Shown here: one piece after another, positions 1 through 7,059 of the stretch | Position numbering within the stretch: position 1 is the stretch's first letter | Layout of the letters: the number at the start of each line of letters is the position of its first letter | NCBI GenBank assembly: GCA_030641665.1 | Contig: DAOWHA010000022.1 | Coordinates: forward strand, 1-11,589 | Source of the DNA: JAGLTA01 sp023142625 | GTDB taxonomy: Bacteria > Patescibacteriota > Patescibacteriia > JAACEG01 | Length of the DNA: 11,589 bases | Reading direction: 5' to 3' | Position numbers and translations under genes: made by a program | The notes under the pieces: model-generated | What the model saw: only the letters and a program-made list of their open reading frames with translations | Databases searched by the model: none | Told to the model about the DNA's origin: nothing

Positions 1-30
1 TCCCTTTCTTTCTGTTTGTTTTGATTTTTG

Positions 31-74
31 TTAAAAAAATTTTTTTAATTTTCAATCAACTTAACAATTGTTAA
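31..74. repeat. Two perfect AT-rich palindromes
   Basis: Positions 31-48 form an 18-bp perfect palindrome (TTAAAAAAATTTTTTTAA) and 61-74 a 14-bp perfect palindrome (TTAACAATTGTTAA). The second overlaps the distal boxA-like element. They could be operator-like sites or weak hairpins. In DNA this rich in A and T the first could easily be chance. Confidence 0.35.
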
Positions 75-113
75 AGAACATTCCTTATAAAGAACATCTT
101 TATCACCTCCTCT
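68..113 (-). promoter_or_regulatory. Leftward initiation region: perfect Shine-Dalgarno and two boxA-like elements
   Basis: Reading leftward, AGGAGGTGAT (113-104) is a full-length complement of the 16S 3' end in this same window. It is followed after a 7-nt gap by ATG at 97-95. Downstream lie two copies of a boxA-like element, TGTTCTTTATAAG (96-84) and TGTTCTTTAACAA (80-68). The second differs from the E. coli rrn boxA TGCTCTTTAACA at one base. The stretch therefore marks either the start of a gene to the left of the window or an antiterminated leader. Which one cannot be decided here. Confidence 0.4.
71..97 (-). other. 8-codon mini-ORF behind a strong SD (possible leader peptide)
   Basis: ATG at 97-95 with ideal spacing from the best Shine-Dalgarno in the window opens a reading frame that stops after eight codons (MFFIRNVL, TAA at 73-71). 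A second ATG at 82-80 opens a 6-codon frame. Short ORFs behind strong ribosome sites can be attenuator leader peptides, but no run of a single regulatory amino acid is visible. A chance ATG in AT-rich DNA is equally possible. Confidence 0.25.
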
Positions 114-122
114 TTTTTATTT

Positions 123-138
123 AGAGTAAAATTACTCT
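123..138 (-). terminator. Weak hairpin after the DUF3828 gene
   Basis: AGAGTA/TACTCT (6 bp, 4-nt loop) lies 45 nt downstream of the stop codon at 183-185. On the - strand it is followed by an A-rich rather than U-rich run. It could be a poor terminator or transcript-end hairpin, and nothing stronger is visible between this gene and the window edge. Confidence 0.2.
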
Positions 139-182
139 TTCAGAAACACAATTATTTGTATTCCTAAAAAAATATTTAATTC

Positions 183-1085
183 TTATTTCAAGCATTGGAT
201 ATCATCTATTTTCCACTCACCATCTTTTAATTTAAATTTTAATTCTGCTAATACTTGCTTATCGTTTGAGTAAAGATGATGTGCTAAAACAGAAGCTGTG
301 TTGCCAGTAATTTTTGCTTTATCAAACTTACTACTGATTGGAACTTCTTGAGAGCACAATAATAAAGATGGATTATATTCACCATCCTCTATTTTTTTCA
401 AAAAAGAATCAGTTAAAAAATCGCTATCTTTAATATATTTAAAATCAATAAATTTTTTTTGATAACCTCCTAAATAACAATTATAAAATTCTTTTGCAAT
501 ATTTTTTGGCGTTCTATATTCAGATTGCATTGGCAAGCACTGAATATCATCTATTTTCCATTGATTATTTTTAAATTTTAATTCTACTAATATTTGTTTA
601 TCTCTATAATAAAGATGGCTTGCTAAAACTAAGGATGTATTTTTAGTAGTTATTATATTTTCATACTCTCTAGTACTAATAGGATTTTCTTGAGCACATG
701 TTAAATAATATGATCTAGGTTTATCACCTTCCATTTTTTTTAGAAAAGAATCAGATAAATAATTATTTTTTATAAATTCAAATCCACTAATCCCACCTGG
801 ATAATGCGGACCAAAATAATAATCATAAAATTCTTTTACAAAATTTTCAGGTGTTTGATTTTTATCTGTCGTAGTCGCAACTGGTTCATTAATATTTGTA
901 TTTTGATCAACATTATTATTTATATCTATATTTACATTTTTGTCAATACTAACATTACTATTTTTATCAATGTTAATTTTTTCATTTCCAACATCAGCAG
1001 AATTTTTAAGCATAATTAAAACGCCTAAACTTATCACGATTAGGCATAAAACAAAAATTATTAAATTGTCTTTTTTATCCAACAT
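183..1085 (-). CDS. Membrane-anchored protein with two tandem DUF3828/NTF2-like domains
   Basis: This 300-residue protein has a short basic start, one hydrophobic segment (about 8-27) that looks like an uncleaved signal anchor, and an Asn/Asp/Ile-rich linker (about 31-72). Two copies of one domain follow, about 78-187 and 191-300. Each copy runs TPxNxxKEFY, LxDSFLKK, a CxQExPIS segment, and a closing WKIDDIQCL. The closing motif and overall size suggest DUF3828 (SNTF2-like fold); this is recognition by eye, not a search. Each copy has two matching Cys (130/183 and 244/298) that could form a disulfide outside the cell. The copies are similar in DNA too (about 190-265 against 533-602), so the duplication may be recent. 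No Shine-Dalgarno precedes the ATG; an extended -10 promoter sits just upstream. It is divergent from the methyltransferase operon. No function is known. Confidence 0.8.
   Translation of the reverse strand: MLDKKDNLIIFVLCLIVISLGVLIMLKNSADVGNEKINIDKNSNVSIDKNVNIDINNNVDQNTNINEPVATTTDKNQTPENFVKEFYDYYFGPHYPGGISGFEFIKNNYLSDSFLKKMEGDKPRSYYLTCAQENPISTREYENIITTKNTSLVLASHLYYRDKQILVELKFKNNQWKIDDIQCLPMQSEYRTPKNIAKEFYNCYLGGYQKKFIDFKYIKDSDFLTDSFLKKIEDGEYNPSLLLCSQEVPISSKFDKAKITGNTASVLAHHLYSNDKQVLAELKFKLKDGEWKIDDIQCLK
190..602. repeat. Nucleotide-level internal duplication in the DUF3828 gene
   Basis: The 3' part of the second domain copy (about 190-265) and that of the first (about 533-602) match closely in DNA. 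They share the 16-mer ATATCATCTATTTTCC, at about 197 and 543, followed by a similar AATTTAAATTTTAATTCT region. The rest of each domain matches mainly as protein. This supports tandem duplication of a single ancestral domain. Confidence 0.7.
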
Positions 1086-1110
1086 AATTTTTTACAAATT
1101 TTTATTATCT

Positions 1111-1146
1111 TGATTTTAAAATATCACGAAAACAAAAATCTGTCAA
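1111..1146 (-). promoter_or_regulatory. Extended -10 promoter of the DUF3828 gene
   Basis: On the - strand an exact TTGACA (1146-1141), a 17-bp spacer ending in TGA, and TATTTT (1123-1118) form a -35/extended -10 promoter. The predicted start near 1111 leaves a leader of about 25 nt before the ATG at 1085. Confidence 0.6.
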
Positions 1147-1203
1147 AATTATTTTATTATTTTTTTCCTTTCTTTTCAAATTTTAATCCATTGAATTTTT
1201 CTC

Positions 1204-1258
1204 TATAATATTTATTCAAAATTGTTTTTTTATCATTTTTTTGGTATAATAAAAAAAT
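1204..1258 (+). promoter_or_regulatory. Promoter region of the methyltransferase/histidine kinase operon
   Basis: TTGTTT (1222-1227), a 17-bp spacer and a perfect TATAAT (1245-1250) predict transcription from about 1257. A second TATAAT lies at 1204-1209 without a good -35. The purine-rich GAGGGGG at 1262-1268 resembles a ribosome site, but no standard start codon lies at the right distance. Confidence 0.5.
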
Positions 1259-1299
1259 AACGAGGGGGAATAATTTAAGATATTGTAATCTCGAAAACA

Positions 1300-1428
1300 A
1301 TGATTAAAATTATCAAAAATTTCTTGTTTTCTATTTTGCCTAAAAATAAATTTTTTAATTTAGTAAAAAATAATGGGAAAGTTTGGTGTAATTTTATAAA
1401 TAATTTTAAAAATGAGTATAAAAAATAA
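1300..1428 (+). CDS. Possible 42-residue lysine-rich small protein
   Basis: ATG at 1300 opens 42 codons, beginning MIKIIKNFLF and ending NEYKK. It is the first ATG after the predicted promoter, and its stop overlaps the methyltransferase start by 17 nt in a different frame. That arrangement suits translational coupling, with ribosomes finishing this ORF and re-initiating at 1412. The product would be short, basic and partly hydrophobic, without a recognisable domain. There is no Shine-Dalgarno at a normal distance. Alternatives are an untranslated leader, or a former N-terminus of the methyltransferase separated by a frameshift. Confidence 0.35.
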   Translation: MIKIIKNFLFSILPKNKFFNLVKNNGKVWCNFINNFKNEYKK

Positions 1429-2392
1429 ATGCAGTATTATAATATTAGATGCAAAAAAATTTAACGGCGAATACAATAGAAGAAATATATTTTATATTGT
1501 TTTTTTATGGTTAGTAAGCATATTAGCCATGATTACTAATTTAATTAAATTATTTTACAAAAAGATTTTAAAAACTAAAAATAAATCAATAAAAGAAATC
1601 ATGTGGGAAATGGGTCGCGACAAAAAACATTTTTCTAGTATTTTTGTAGATAGATTTAATAAATTTAATCATAGATCAAAATACAATGCGGCTAACTGGA
1701 AATCACTTTATTTATTTTATAATTATTATGAAAAAATAAAACCGCAATTAAAAAACGGATTGGAAAAATTACTTACCAATTTTTGGATTGAAAAAATGGA
1801 AAATCGCCAAGCCATAAATAATAGACTTAAAATTGTAATAAATTTATTAGTGCAAATTTTTACAAAATTTAAAAATGAATCTGAAATAAGATTATTATCT
1901 ATTGCTTCTGGTTCTGCTATGGCTGTTATTGAGGCTATTAAAAAATATTCTGGTGTTAATATAAAAATAAAACTTTTAGATGTTGATGTTACGGCTATAA
2001 ATGAGGCTAAAAGAATAGTGAAGGCGGAGGGGATGGAAGATCAATTTTCTTTTATTCATGCATCTTCAAGCGAATTAGAAGAAGTATGTAAAAATTTTAA
2101 GCCACATATAATTGAAATGGTGGGTTTTTTGGATTATCGCCCGAATCAAAAAGCTATCCTTTTAATTAAAAGAATTAAAAAACAATTAACAGAAAACGGG
2201 GTATTTATAACTTGTAATATTCAAAAAAATCGTGAAAAAATATTTTTAGACTGGGTATTGCTTTGGCCTATGATATATAGAAGTAAACAAGAATTAATAT
2301 ACTTATTAGAAAAAGGAGGATTTAATTGTCAAAATATTAAAATTATTTCCGATTTTTTTCATATTCATAATATAGCAATTTGTAAAAAATAA
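1412..2392 (+). CDS. Membrane-associated class I SAM-dependent methyltransferase
   Basis: The 326 residues begin with a hydrophobic segment (about 26-47) followed by a very basic stretch, suggesting attachment to the inner face of the membrane. The C-terminal half is a Rossmann-like methyltransferase. LLSIASGSA (161-169) stands for the SAM-binding glycine motif I, in a variant form. LLDVD (188-192) supplies the acidic residue after strand 2. A GVFITCNI strand (263-270) and an FLDWVLLWPMIYR segment (278-290) follow. The latter recalls the Methyltransf_20-type family, a tentative link made by eye. The substrate is unknown. ATG 1412 is the first start after an in-frame stop at 1397 and has no Shine-Dalgarno. 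Its stop is two bases from the histidine kinase start, so the two are almost certainly co-transcribed and probably translationally coupled. The DNA is very AT-rich, like its neighbours. Confidence 0.8.
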   Translation: MSIKNKCSIIILDAKKFNGEYNRRNIFYIVFLWLVSILAMITNLIKLFYKKILKTKNKSIKEIMWEMGRDKKHFSSIFVDRFNKFNHRSKYNAANWKSLYLFYNYYEKIKPQLKNGLEKLLTNFWIEKMENRQAINNRLKIVINLLVQIFTKFKNESEIRLLSIASGSAMAVIEAIKKYSGVNIKIKLLDVDVTAINEAKRIVKAEGMEDQFSFIHASSSELEEVCKNFKPHIIEMVGFLDYRPNQKAILLIKRIKKQLTENGVFITCNIQKNREKIFLDWVLLWPMIYRSKQELIYLLEKGGFNCQNIKIISDFFHIHNIAICKK

Positions 2393-2394
2393 AT

Positions 2395-4584
2395 ATGCAA
2401 TATATTTTGTCAATAGATAGTTTAATCACTGGAATTGTATCTTTTGTTTTTGGTATTATTGTTTTGTCAAATAACAAAAAAAGCATAATTAATCAAACTG
2501 GCTTTTTATTAACATTTGCTACGGCATGGTGGGCATTTTGTTATTGGCAATGGCTAACTGTTTATGATGACAAAGAAATTGCTTTATTTTGGACAAGAAT
2601 GTTATCAATTGGTTCTACCATGATTCCTTTATTTTATTTCCATTGGATTATATCTTTACTAAATTTAAATAAACAAAAAAAACGAATTGTTATTTTATTT
2701 TACATAATAGTATTATTTTTTCTATTATTCTCATTTTCTCCATTATTTATACAAAATGTTAAGCCAATAAATTATTTTTCTTTTTGGCCGCAAGCGGGTA
2801 TATTATATACAATTTATTTAATCTGTGTTTATATTGGCTTAGTTATTTACTCTCTTTGTTTATTATTCAAACATTACAATAAATCAATTGGCTTAAAGCA
2901 TACTCAATTAAAATATGTAATAATAGGCTCTATTTTGGGCTTTGGCGGCGGGGCAACTAACTTTTTTCTTTGGTATAATATAAATATTCTTCCATTAGGC
3001 AATTTTTTGGTTATTTTATATCCTATTTTATTTTCTTATGCGATCCTTCGTCATCGCTTAATGGATATAACCGTCATCATCCGCAAAACAACTGTCTATT
3101 TTTTCACAATCATATCATATTTATCTATTGTATTGTTTGCAATTTACATAACCTCTTCTGCTGGAAATATAAAAGTCAATTGGATAATAGTCTGGATGGC
3201 ATTTTCCGTCGCCGCGATACTGCTTGCGCTATTTGACAATATTAAAAATTTTTTTACGCGATTAGCAAATAAATATTTTTTTAGCGATATTGTTGATTAT
3301 CAAAAAACCATCACCGATCTTGCGAAAAAATTGCCCAATGAAATCAAACTATACAAAGTTGTTAATTTGATTATTGGAACTTTAATAAATACAATAAAAT
3401 TAAATAGCGCTGGCGTATTGCTGTTTAACAGTAAAACTTCTAAATATGAAATAATTAAAACGATCGGCTTTGATAAAAAAAACGGGATTAATTTGATTAC
3501 AAATACTTTTTTAATCAATTATTTAAAAAATCATAAACAATTAGTCGCAGCACAAGAACTGGAATTTTTAAAAGAAGTAGCTGAAACAAAAAAAGAAAGG
3601 ACTGAATTAAAAAAATTAGCGAAAGATATGGATCGCATTGAAGCTGGTTTATGCCTGCCGCTTTTCTCCGCTGACAATTTAATCGGAATTATTGTTTTGG
3701 GGAATAAACTTTCAAATGACGCTTACAGCAAAGAAGATTTAGAAATGCTAGAAATTGTCGCTAATCAAGCATCTATTTCTATTTACAACGCGCGGCTTTA
3801 TAAAGAGGTTCAGGACTTTAATAAAAATTTGCAAAAAAAAGTCAATAAGCAAACAAAAGACATTAAAGATAAAACCGAGCGGCTGCGCAAACTTTTAACT
3901 ATGCGCAGCGAATTTTTAAACATTACTTCGCATCAACTTAGAACCCCTGTTTCGGCGATCAAAGGAGTTCTTAGTATGATACAAGAAGGGTCAATGCCGA
4001 AAGAAAAAGAAAAAAGGTTTTTGAATTTGGCTTTTCAGCGCACAGTAAAATTAAATGAGATTATTAACGATATTCTTGACGCGTCGGCGATAGACAGCGG
4101 CAAATTTGACATTCAATTTGATTCTATCTCAATTGAACAAATGCTTAAAGAAATCTATAATGAAAAAAATCAAGATAATTTGAATAAAAAAATAAAATTT
4201 ATTTTAAATCTGCCTAAAAAACCTCTTCCTAAAGTATTCTCTAATAAAAAATATTTAAGGCACATTCTGCTTAATTTAATCAACAACGCATTTCAATATA
4301 CTATCAAAGGATCTATTGTAATCAAAGCTGAAACAGAAAAAAATAAAATCATTATTAAAATTATTGACACTGGTATCGGCATAGGCAAAGACGATATTCC
4401 AAAACTATTCCAAAAATTCGGAAGGGCAAAAAACGCAATTAGCACTTATACTGACGGATCTGGATTAGGGCTGTTTATTATTAAAAAAATTATTAACGAA
4501 CATGAAGGCGCGAAAGTATATATTGAAAAAACGGAAATTAACAAAGGCAGCACTTTTGTTTTAGAATTTCCAATAACTAAATAA
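2395..4584 (+). CDS. Multi-pass membrane sensor histidine kinase (7TM-type sensor, GAF, HisKA, HATPase)
   Basis: This 729-residue kinase has about seven membrane segments (6-25, 36-56, 70-90, 98-118, 136-157, 172-194, 199-217), like the N-terminal 7TM module of histidine kinases, then two more (about 234-252, 263-281). A GAF-like domain (about 305-465) and a coiled coil (about 468-500) lead to HisKA, with phosphoacceptor H513 in SHQLRTP. The ATPase has the N box (HILLNLINNA, N627), G1 (DTGIGIG, D658) and G2 (GSGLGL, 688-693). All catalytic motifs are intact, so it should autophosphorylate in response to a membrane or cytoplasmic signal. No response regulator follows; the operon ends at a terminator, so the partner must be elsewhere. 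DNA for the first 215 or so residues is more AT-rich than that for the cytoplasmic part. No Shine-Dalgarno is visible; it probably depends on coupling to the methyltransferase. Confidence 0.93.
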   Translation: MQYILSIDSLITGIVSFVFGIIVLSNNKKSIINQTGFLLTFATAWWAFCYWQWLTVYDDKEIALFWTRMLSIGSTMIPLFYFHWIISLLNLNKQKKRIVILFYIIVLFFLLFSFSPLFIQNVKPINYFSFWPQAGILYTIYLICVYIGLVIYSLCLLFKHYNKSIGLKHTQLKYVIIGSILGFGGGATNFFLWYNINILPLGNFLVILYPILFSYAILRHRLMDITVIIRKTTVYFFTIISYLSIVLFAIYITSSAGNIKVNWIIVWMAFSVAAILLALFDNIKNFFTRLANKYFFSDIVDYQKTITDLAKKLPNEIKLYKVVNLIIGTLINTIKLNSAGVLLFNSKTSKYEIIKTIGFDKKNGINLITNTFLINYLKNHKQLVAAQELEFLKEVAETKKERTELKKLAKDMDRIEAGLCLPLFSADNLIGIIVLGNKLSNDAYSKEDLEMLEIVANQASISIYNARLYKEVQDFNKNLQKKVNKQTKDIKDKTERLRKLLTMRSEFLNITSHQLRTPVSAIKGVLSMIQEGSMPKEKEKRFLNLAFQRTVKLNEIINDILDASAIDSGKFDIQFDSISIEQMLKEIYNEKNQDNLNKKIKFILNLPKKPLPKVFSNKKYLRHILLNLINNAFQYTIKGSIVIKAETEKNKIIIKIIDTGIGIGKDDIPKLFQKFGRAKNAISTYTDGSGLGLFIIKKIINEHEGAKVYIEKTEINKGSTFVLEFPITK

Positions 4585-4605
4585 ATTTTTAAAATGGACG
4601 AAATA

Positions 4606-4641
4606 AAAAAACCGTCCCGCAATGCTGCGGAGCGGTTTTTT
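4606..4641. terminator. Bidirectional intrinsic terminator between histidine kinase and khpA
   Basis: The outer arms AAAAAACCG (4606-4614) and CGGTTTTTT (4633-4641) and the inner arms CCGCA/TGCGG (4617-4621, 4626-4630) form a strong hairpin with T runs on both strands. It lies between convergent genes and can end transcription from either side. Confidence 0.9.
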
Positions 4642-4664
4642 ATTTTATTTTGATAAAATCTTGT

Positions 4665-4988
4665 TTAGATTTTTAAATCATCAACCATATCTGTGTCAAC
4701 TTTTTCTTCTCTTTTTTCAAATTTCCTGTCGCTTCCTTCCGGCTCTTCGATTTTAAAGTTGATGCGAGAATTATTTTTAGCGCCAATCACTTTTAATAAA
4801 GTGCGGATGGCTTTTGCTGTATTTCCCTGCCTGCCGATGATATAACCCATATCATCTTTATGGATTTTTAATGTGAGCAAAACTCCCATTTCATCAACAG
4901 TTCTGGTGATAACAACATCGTCAGGATTTGAAACAATCGCTTTAGCAATATATTCAATAAATTCTTTATCCTGTGTTACTTCAGTCAT
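4665..4988 (-). CDS. khpA: KH-domain RNA-binding protein KhpA (YlqC family)
   Basis: The 107-residue protein carries a single KH domain over about 1-80. The nucleic-acid-binding GxxG loop is seen as IIGRQG (50-55, G52 and G55), followed by the helix NTAKAIRTLLKVIGAK. KhpA family proteins bind RNA, usually pair with KhpB/Jag, and affect cell division, cell length and small-RNA biology. They are usually near 75-80 residues, so the charged tail after about 80 (EEPEGSDRKF onward) is an extension. In other bacteria the gene often sits beside rpsP; here it lies downstream of 16S on the same strand with its own consensus promoter. No Shine-Dalgarno is visible before the ATG. The identification is firm; the role of the tail is unknown. 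Confidence 0.9.
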   Translation of the reverse strand: MTEVTQDKEFIEYIAKAIVSNPDDVVITRTVDEMGVLLTLKIHKDDMGYIIGRQGNTAKAIRTLLKVIGAKNNSRINFKIEEPEGSDRKFEKREEKVDTDMVDDLKI

Positions 4989-5060
4989 ATAATATTTTTT
5001 AAATAATTTTTCTAAATTCTTTTTACCAGTTTCGACCTTTTAATAAAAACTGATTTAATC

Positions 5061-5096
5061 TATTTAAATTATAATAAATTTTCAATTAAGTGTCAA
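5061..5096 (-). promoter_or_regulatory. Perfect consensus promoter of khpA
   Basis: On the - strand TTGACA (5096-5091), exactly 17 bp, then TATAAT (5073-5068): all twelve consensus bases match. The predicted start is near 5061, giving a leader of about 72 nt before khpA. Its position after the 16S trailer suggests khpA does not rely on rRNA readthrough. Confidence 0.75.
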
Positions 5097-5130
5097 GAAT
5101 GTTTTGGTTTTTTATAAAATTATTTTTTAA

Positions 5131-5153
5131 CAGCTTAATAGCAACAAGTAAAA
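5131..5153 (-). other. 3' strand of the pre-16S processing stem
   Basis: The bases 5137-5153 are an exact 17-bp reverse complement of 6925-6941, and the match extends to 5131 with one G-U pair and one mismatch. In the transcript the leader and trailer would pair and bring the ends of 16S together, the usual RNase III substrate. It lies about 108 nt beyond the mature 3' end. Confidence 0.85.
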
Positions 5154-5158
5154 CATAT

Positions 5159-5218
5159 TGCATATTCTCTATATGCATGACGAAAGATTCTTTCCCTAAT
5201 TAAATAGGGTCGACTATT
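5159..5218 (-). other. Small hairpins in the 16S trailer
   Basis: Between the mature 16S end and the processing stem the transcript can form TGCATAT/ATATGCA (5159-5177, 5-nt loop), GAAAG/CTTTC (about 5181-5193) and CCCTA/TAGGG (about 5194-5209). There is no U-rich terminator. No tRNA or 5S/23S sequence is recognisable between 16S and khpA. Confidence 0.4.
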
Positions 5219-5537
5219 GCGGAATAATAAATAAATTTATCGTCCGCTATTTCTCCATAGAAAGGAGGTGATCCATCCACAGCTTCCGCTACGGATGCCT
5301 TGTTACGACTTCACCCTTGTTGCCGATCTTACCTTCTTCCGCAATACTGCGGAATTCGGGCACTACCGACTCCCCTGGTGTGACGGGCGGTGTGTACAAG
5401 ACTCGAGAACGTATTCACCGTGACGAGGCTGATTCACGGTTACTAGCGATTCCAACTTCATAGGGGCGAGTTGCAGCCCCTAATCCGAACTGAGATCGGT
5501 TTTGATGGGATTAGCTCCGCCTTGCGGCTTGGCAACC

Positions 5538-5571
<34 letters not shown>

Positions 5572-5615
5572 AGAGTGTAAGAGCCATGCTGATTTGACGT
5601 CATCCCCGCCTTCCT

Positions 5616-5722
5616 CCCAGCCCAAATGTCAGAAGTCGGAAGTCGGATGTCAGATATCGGACTATTAAAATAATAATCCGAAATCTGATTTCCGAAATCT
5701 GATTTCCGAAATTAGGGCTGGG
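5616..5722 (-). repeat. Heptamer-repeat expansion of 16S helix 40
   Basis: The apex of helix 40 (near E. coli 1165-1172) is replaced by about 90 nt. The base stem CCCAGCCC/GGGCTGGG (5616-5623, 5715-5722) holds two period-7 blocks. Block 5624-5665 on the + strand has units AAATGTC, AGAAGTC, GGAAGTC, GGATGTC, AGATATC. Block 5677-5711 alternates TCCGAAA and TCTGATT. The blocks are roughly inverted copies, so the RNA can fold into a long imperfect rod. Confidence 0.85.
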
Positions 5723-5902
5723 CAGTTTCTTAAGACATAATAACTTAAGATGAGGGTTGCGTTCGTTTCCGAAATTAATCGTACACTTCACAGCACGAAC
5801 TGACGACAACCATGCAGCACCTGTCTTCGGGTTCCTTGCGGCACCCCCGATTTTCATCGGGGTTCCCGAGATGTCAAACCCTGGTAAGGTTCCTCGCGTA
5901 AT

Positions 5903-5936
<34 letters not shown>

Positions 5937-6398
5937 AGTCCCCGTCAATTCCTTTGAGTTTTAAGCTTGCGCTCGTACTTCCCAGGCGGGATGCTTAAGA
6001 GGTTACCTTAGGTAGACAGCACTGGCAGGGTCGAAACTGCCAATACTTAGCATCCATCGTTTACGGCGTGGACTACTGGGGTATCTAATCCCATTCGCTC
6101 CCCACGCTTTCGTGTCTCAGCGTCAGATTTGTTCTAGCAAGCTGCCTTCGCATTTGGTGTTCCTGTTGATATTAATGGATATGACCCCTACACCAACAGT
6201 TCCGCTTGCCTCTCCCAATCTCAAGTCTGACAGTATTATCTGCGGTCCTGATGTTGAGCATCAGGATTTAACAGATAACTTATCAAACCGCCTACACACT
6301 CTTTACGCCCAATAATTCCGGGTAACGCTTGGGGCTCATGTATTACCGCTGCTGCTGGCACATGATTAGCAGCCCCTTATTCATAAGGTACAGTCAAT

Positions 6399-6442
6399 CC
6401 CGCACCTTTAATTTTTTTCGCAAAAAAAATCAAAGGTGCGGG
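6399..6442 (-). other. 20-bp A/U-rich hairpin of 16S helix 17
   Basis: Arms 6399-6418 and 6423-6442 pair along 20 bp with a single G-U wobble: CCCGCACC followed by a U/A-rich upper stem. The stem is capped by UGCG, which fits the UNCG tetraloop pattern. It lies in the V3 region, where helix 17 length varies among bacteria. Confidence 0.8.
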
Positions 6443-6924
6443 GCTTCTTCCCTTATAAAAGTCCTTTACACCCCGAGGGGCTTCTTCGGACACGCGGTGT
6501 CGCTCCTTCACGCTTTCGCGCATTGAGGAATATTCTCGACTGCAGCCTCCCGTAGGAGTCTGGGCAGTGTCTCAGTCCCAGTGAGGCGGGTCATGCTCTC
6601 ACACCCGCTACTCGTCATAGTCTTGGTAGGCCTTTACCCCACCAACAAACTGATAAACCATAGGCTCATCCAAAGGCGCCGAAGCTTTAAATAGGAATGT
6701 CTTATGACCCCCCATTTTTATCGAGTATTATTCCGAATTTCTTCGGGTTATCCTCGTCCTCTGGGTAGATTACCAATGTGTTACGCACCCGTTCGCCATG
6801 CTGAAATAAATTTCAGCATACGACTTGCATGCCTTAGACACACCGCCAGCGTTCACCCTGAGCTAGGATCAAACTCTTAGTAAGAGTTTAAACTAACTAT
6901 AAAAAAGTTTAAAATAAAAAGGAA

Positions 6925-6957
6925 TTTTACTTGTTGCTATTCAACTGTCAAAGTTCA
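6925..6957 (-). promoter_or_regulatory. 16S leader: 5' strand of the processing stem and boxA-like element
   Basis: Positions 6925-6941 are the perfect 17-nt partner of 5137-5153 (extended to 6947), about 41 nt upstream of mature 16S. Overlapping it, TGAACTTTGACAG (6957-6945 on the - strand) resembles the boxA antitermination element of rRNA leaders. Confidence 0.7.
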
Positions 6958-6969
6958 AAACCATTAAAT

Positions 6970-6995
6970 TTGCCGCGAAACTAATTACCCGGCAA
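6970..6995 (-). other. Leader hairpin upstream of boxA
   Basis: TTGCCG (6995-6990) and CGGCAA (6975-6970) on the - strand form a 6-bp G/C-containing stem with a 14-nt loop between the 16S promoter and the boxA-like element. That is the place a boxB-type hairpin would occupy. Its function is inferred from position only. Confidence 0.35.
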
Positions 6996-7006
6996 GTCTA
7001 TCTTTC

Positions 7007-7034
7007 AGAATATACTATAATAAAAATATGTCAA
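7007..7034 (-). promoter_or_regulatory. 16S rRNA promoter
   Basis: An exact TTGACA (7034-7029) lies 26 nt after the ileS stop. Candidate -10 boxes are TATTCT (7012-7007, 16-bp spacer) or TATATT (7014-7009, 14-bp spacer). No terminator separates ileS from 16S, so some ileS transcripts could run into the rRNA gene. Confidence 0.6.
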
Positions 7035-7059
7035 CACATTAAACAATAAATGAATTGTC

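Noticed and set aside
804..1019. + strand open frame opposite the DUF3828 gene
   Set aside because: Antisense to the Asn/Ile-rich stalk; the isoleucine/tyrosine repeats it would encode are a by-product of that low-complexity DNA.
3300..3518. - strand open frame inside the histidine kinase gene
   Set aside because: Antisense shadow of a continuous, motif-rich kinase; no start signals.
5097..5260. tRNA gene or 5S rRNA in the 16S trailer
   Set aside because: Only short hairpins are found; no cloverleaf, T-loop GTTCRAAT or CCA end could be seen.
5616..5722. Self-splicing intron or homing-endonuclease insertion in 16S
   Set aside because: The extra sequence is only about 90 nt, repetitive, lacks intron core elements and coding capacity, and simply lengthens helix 40.
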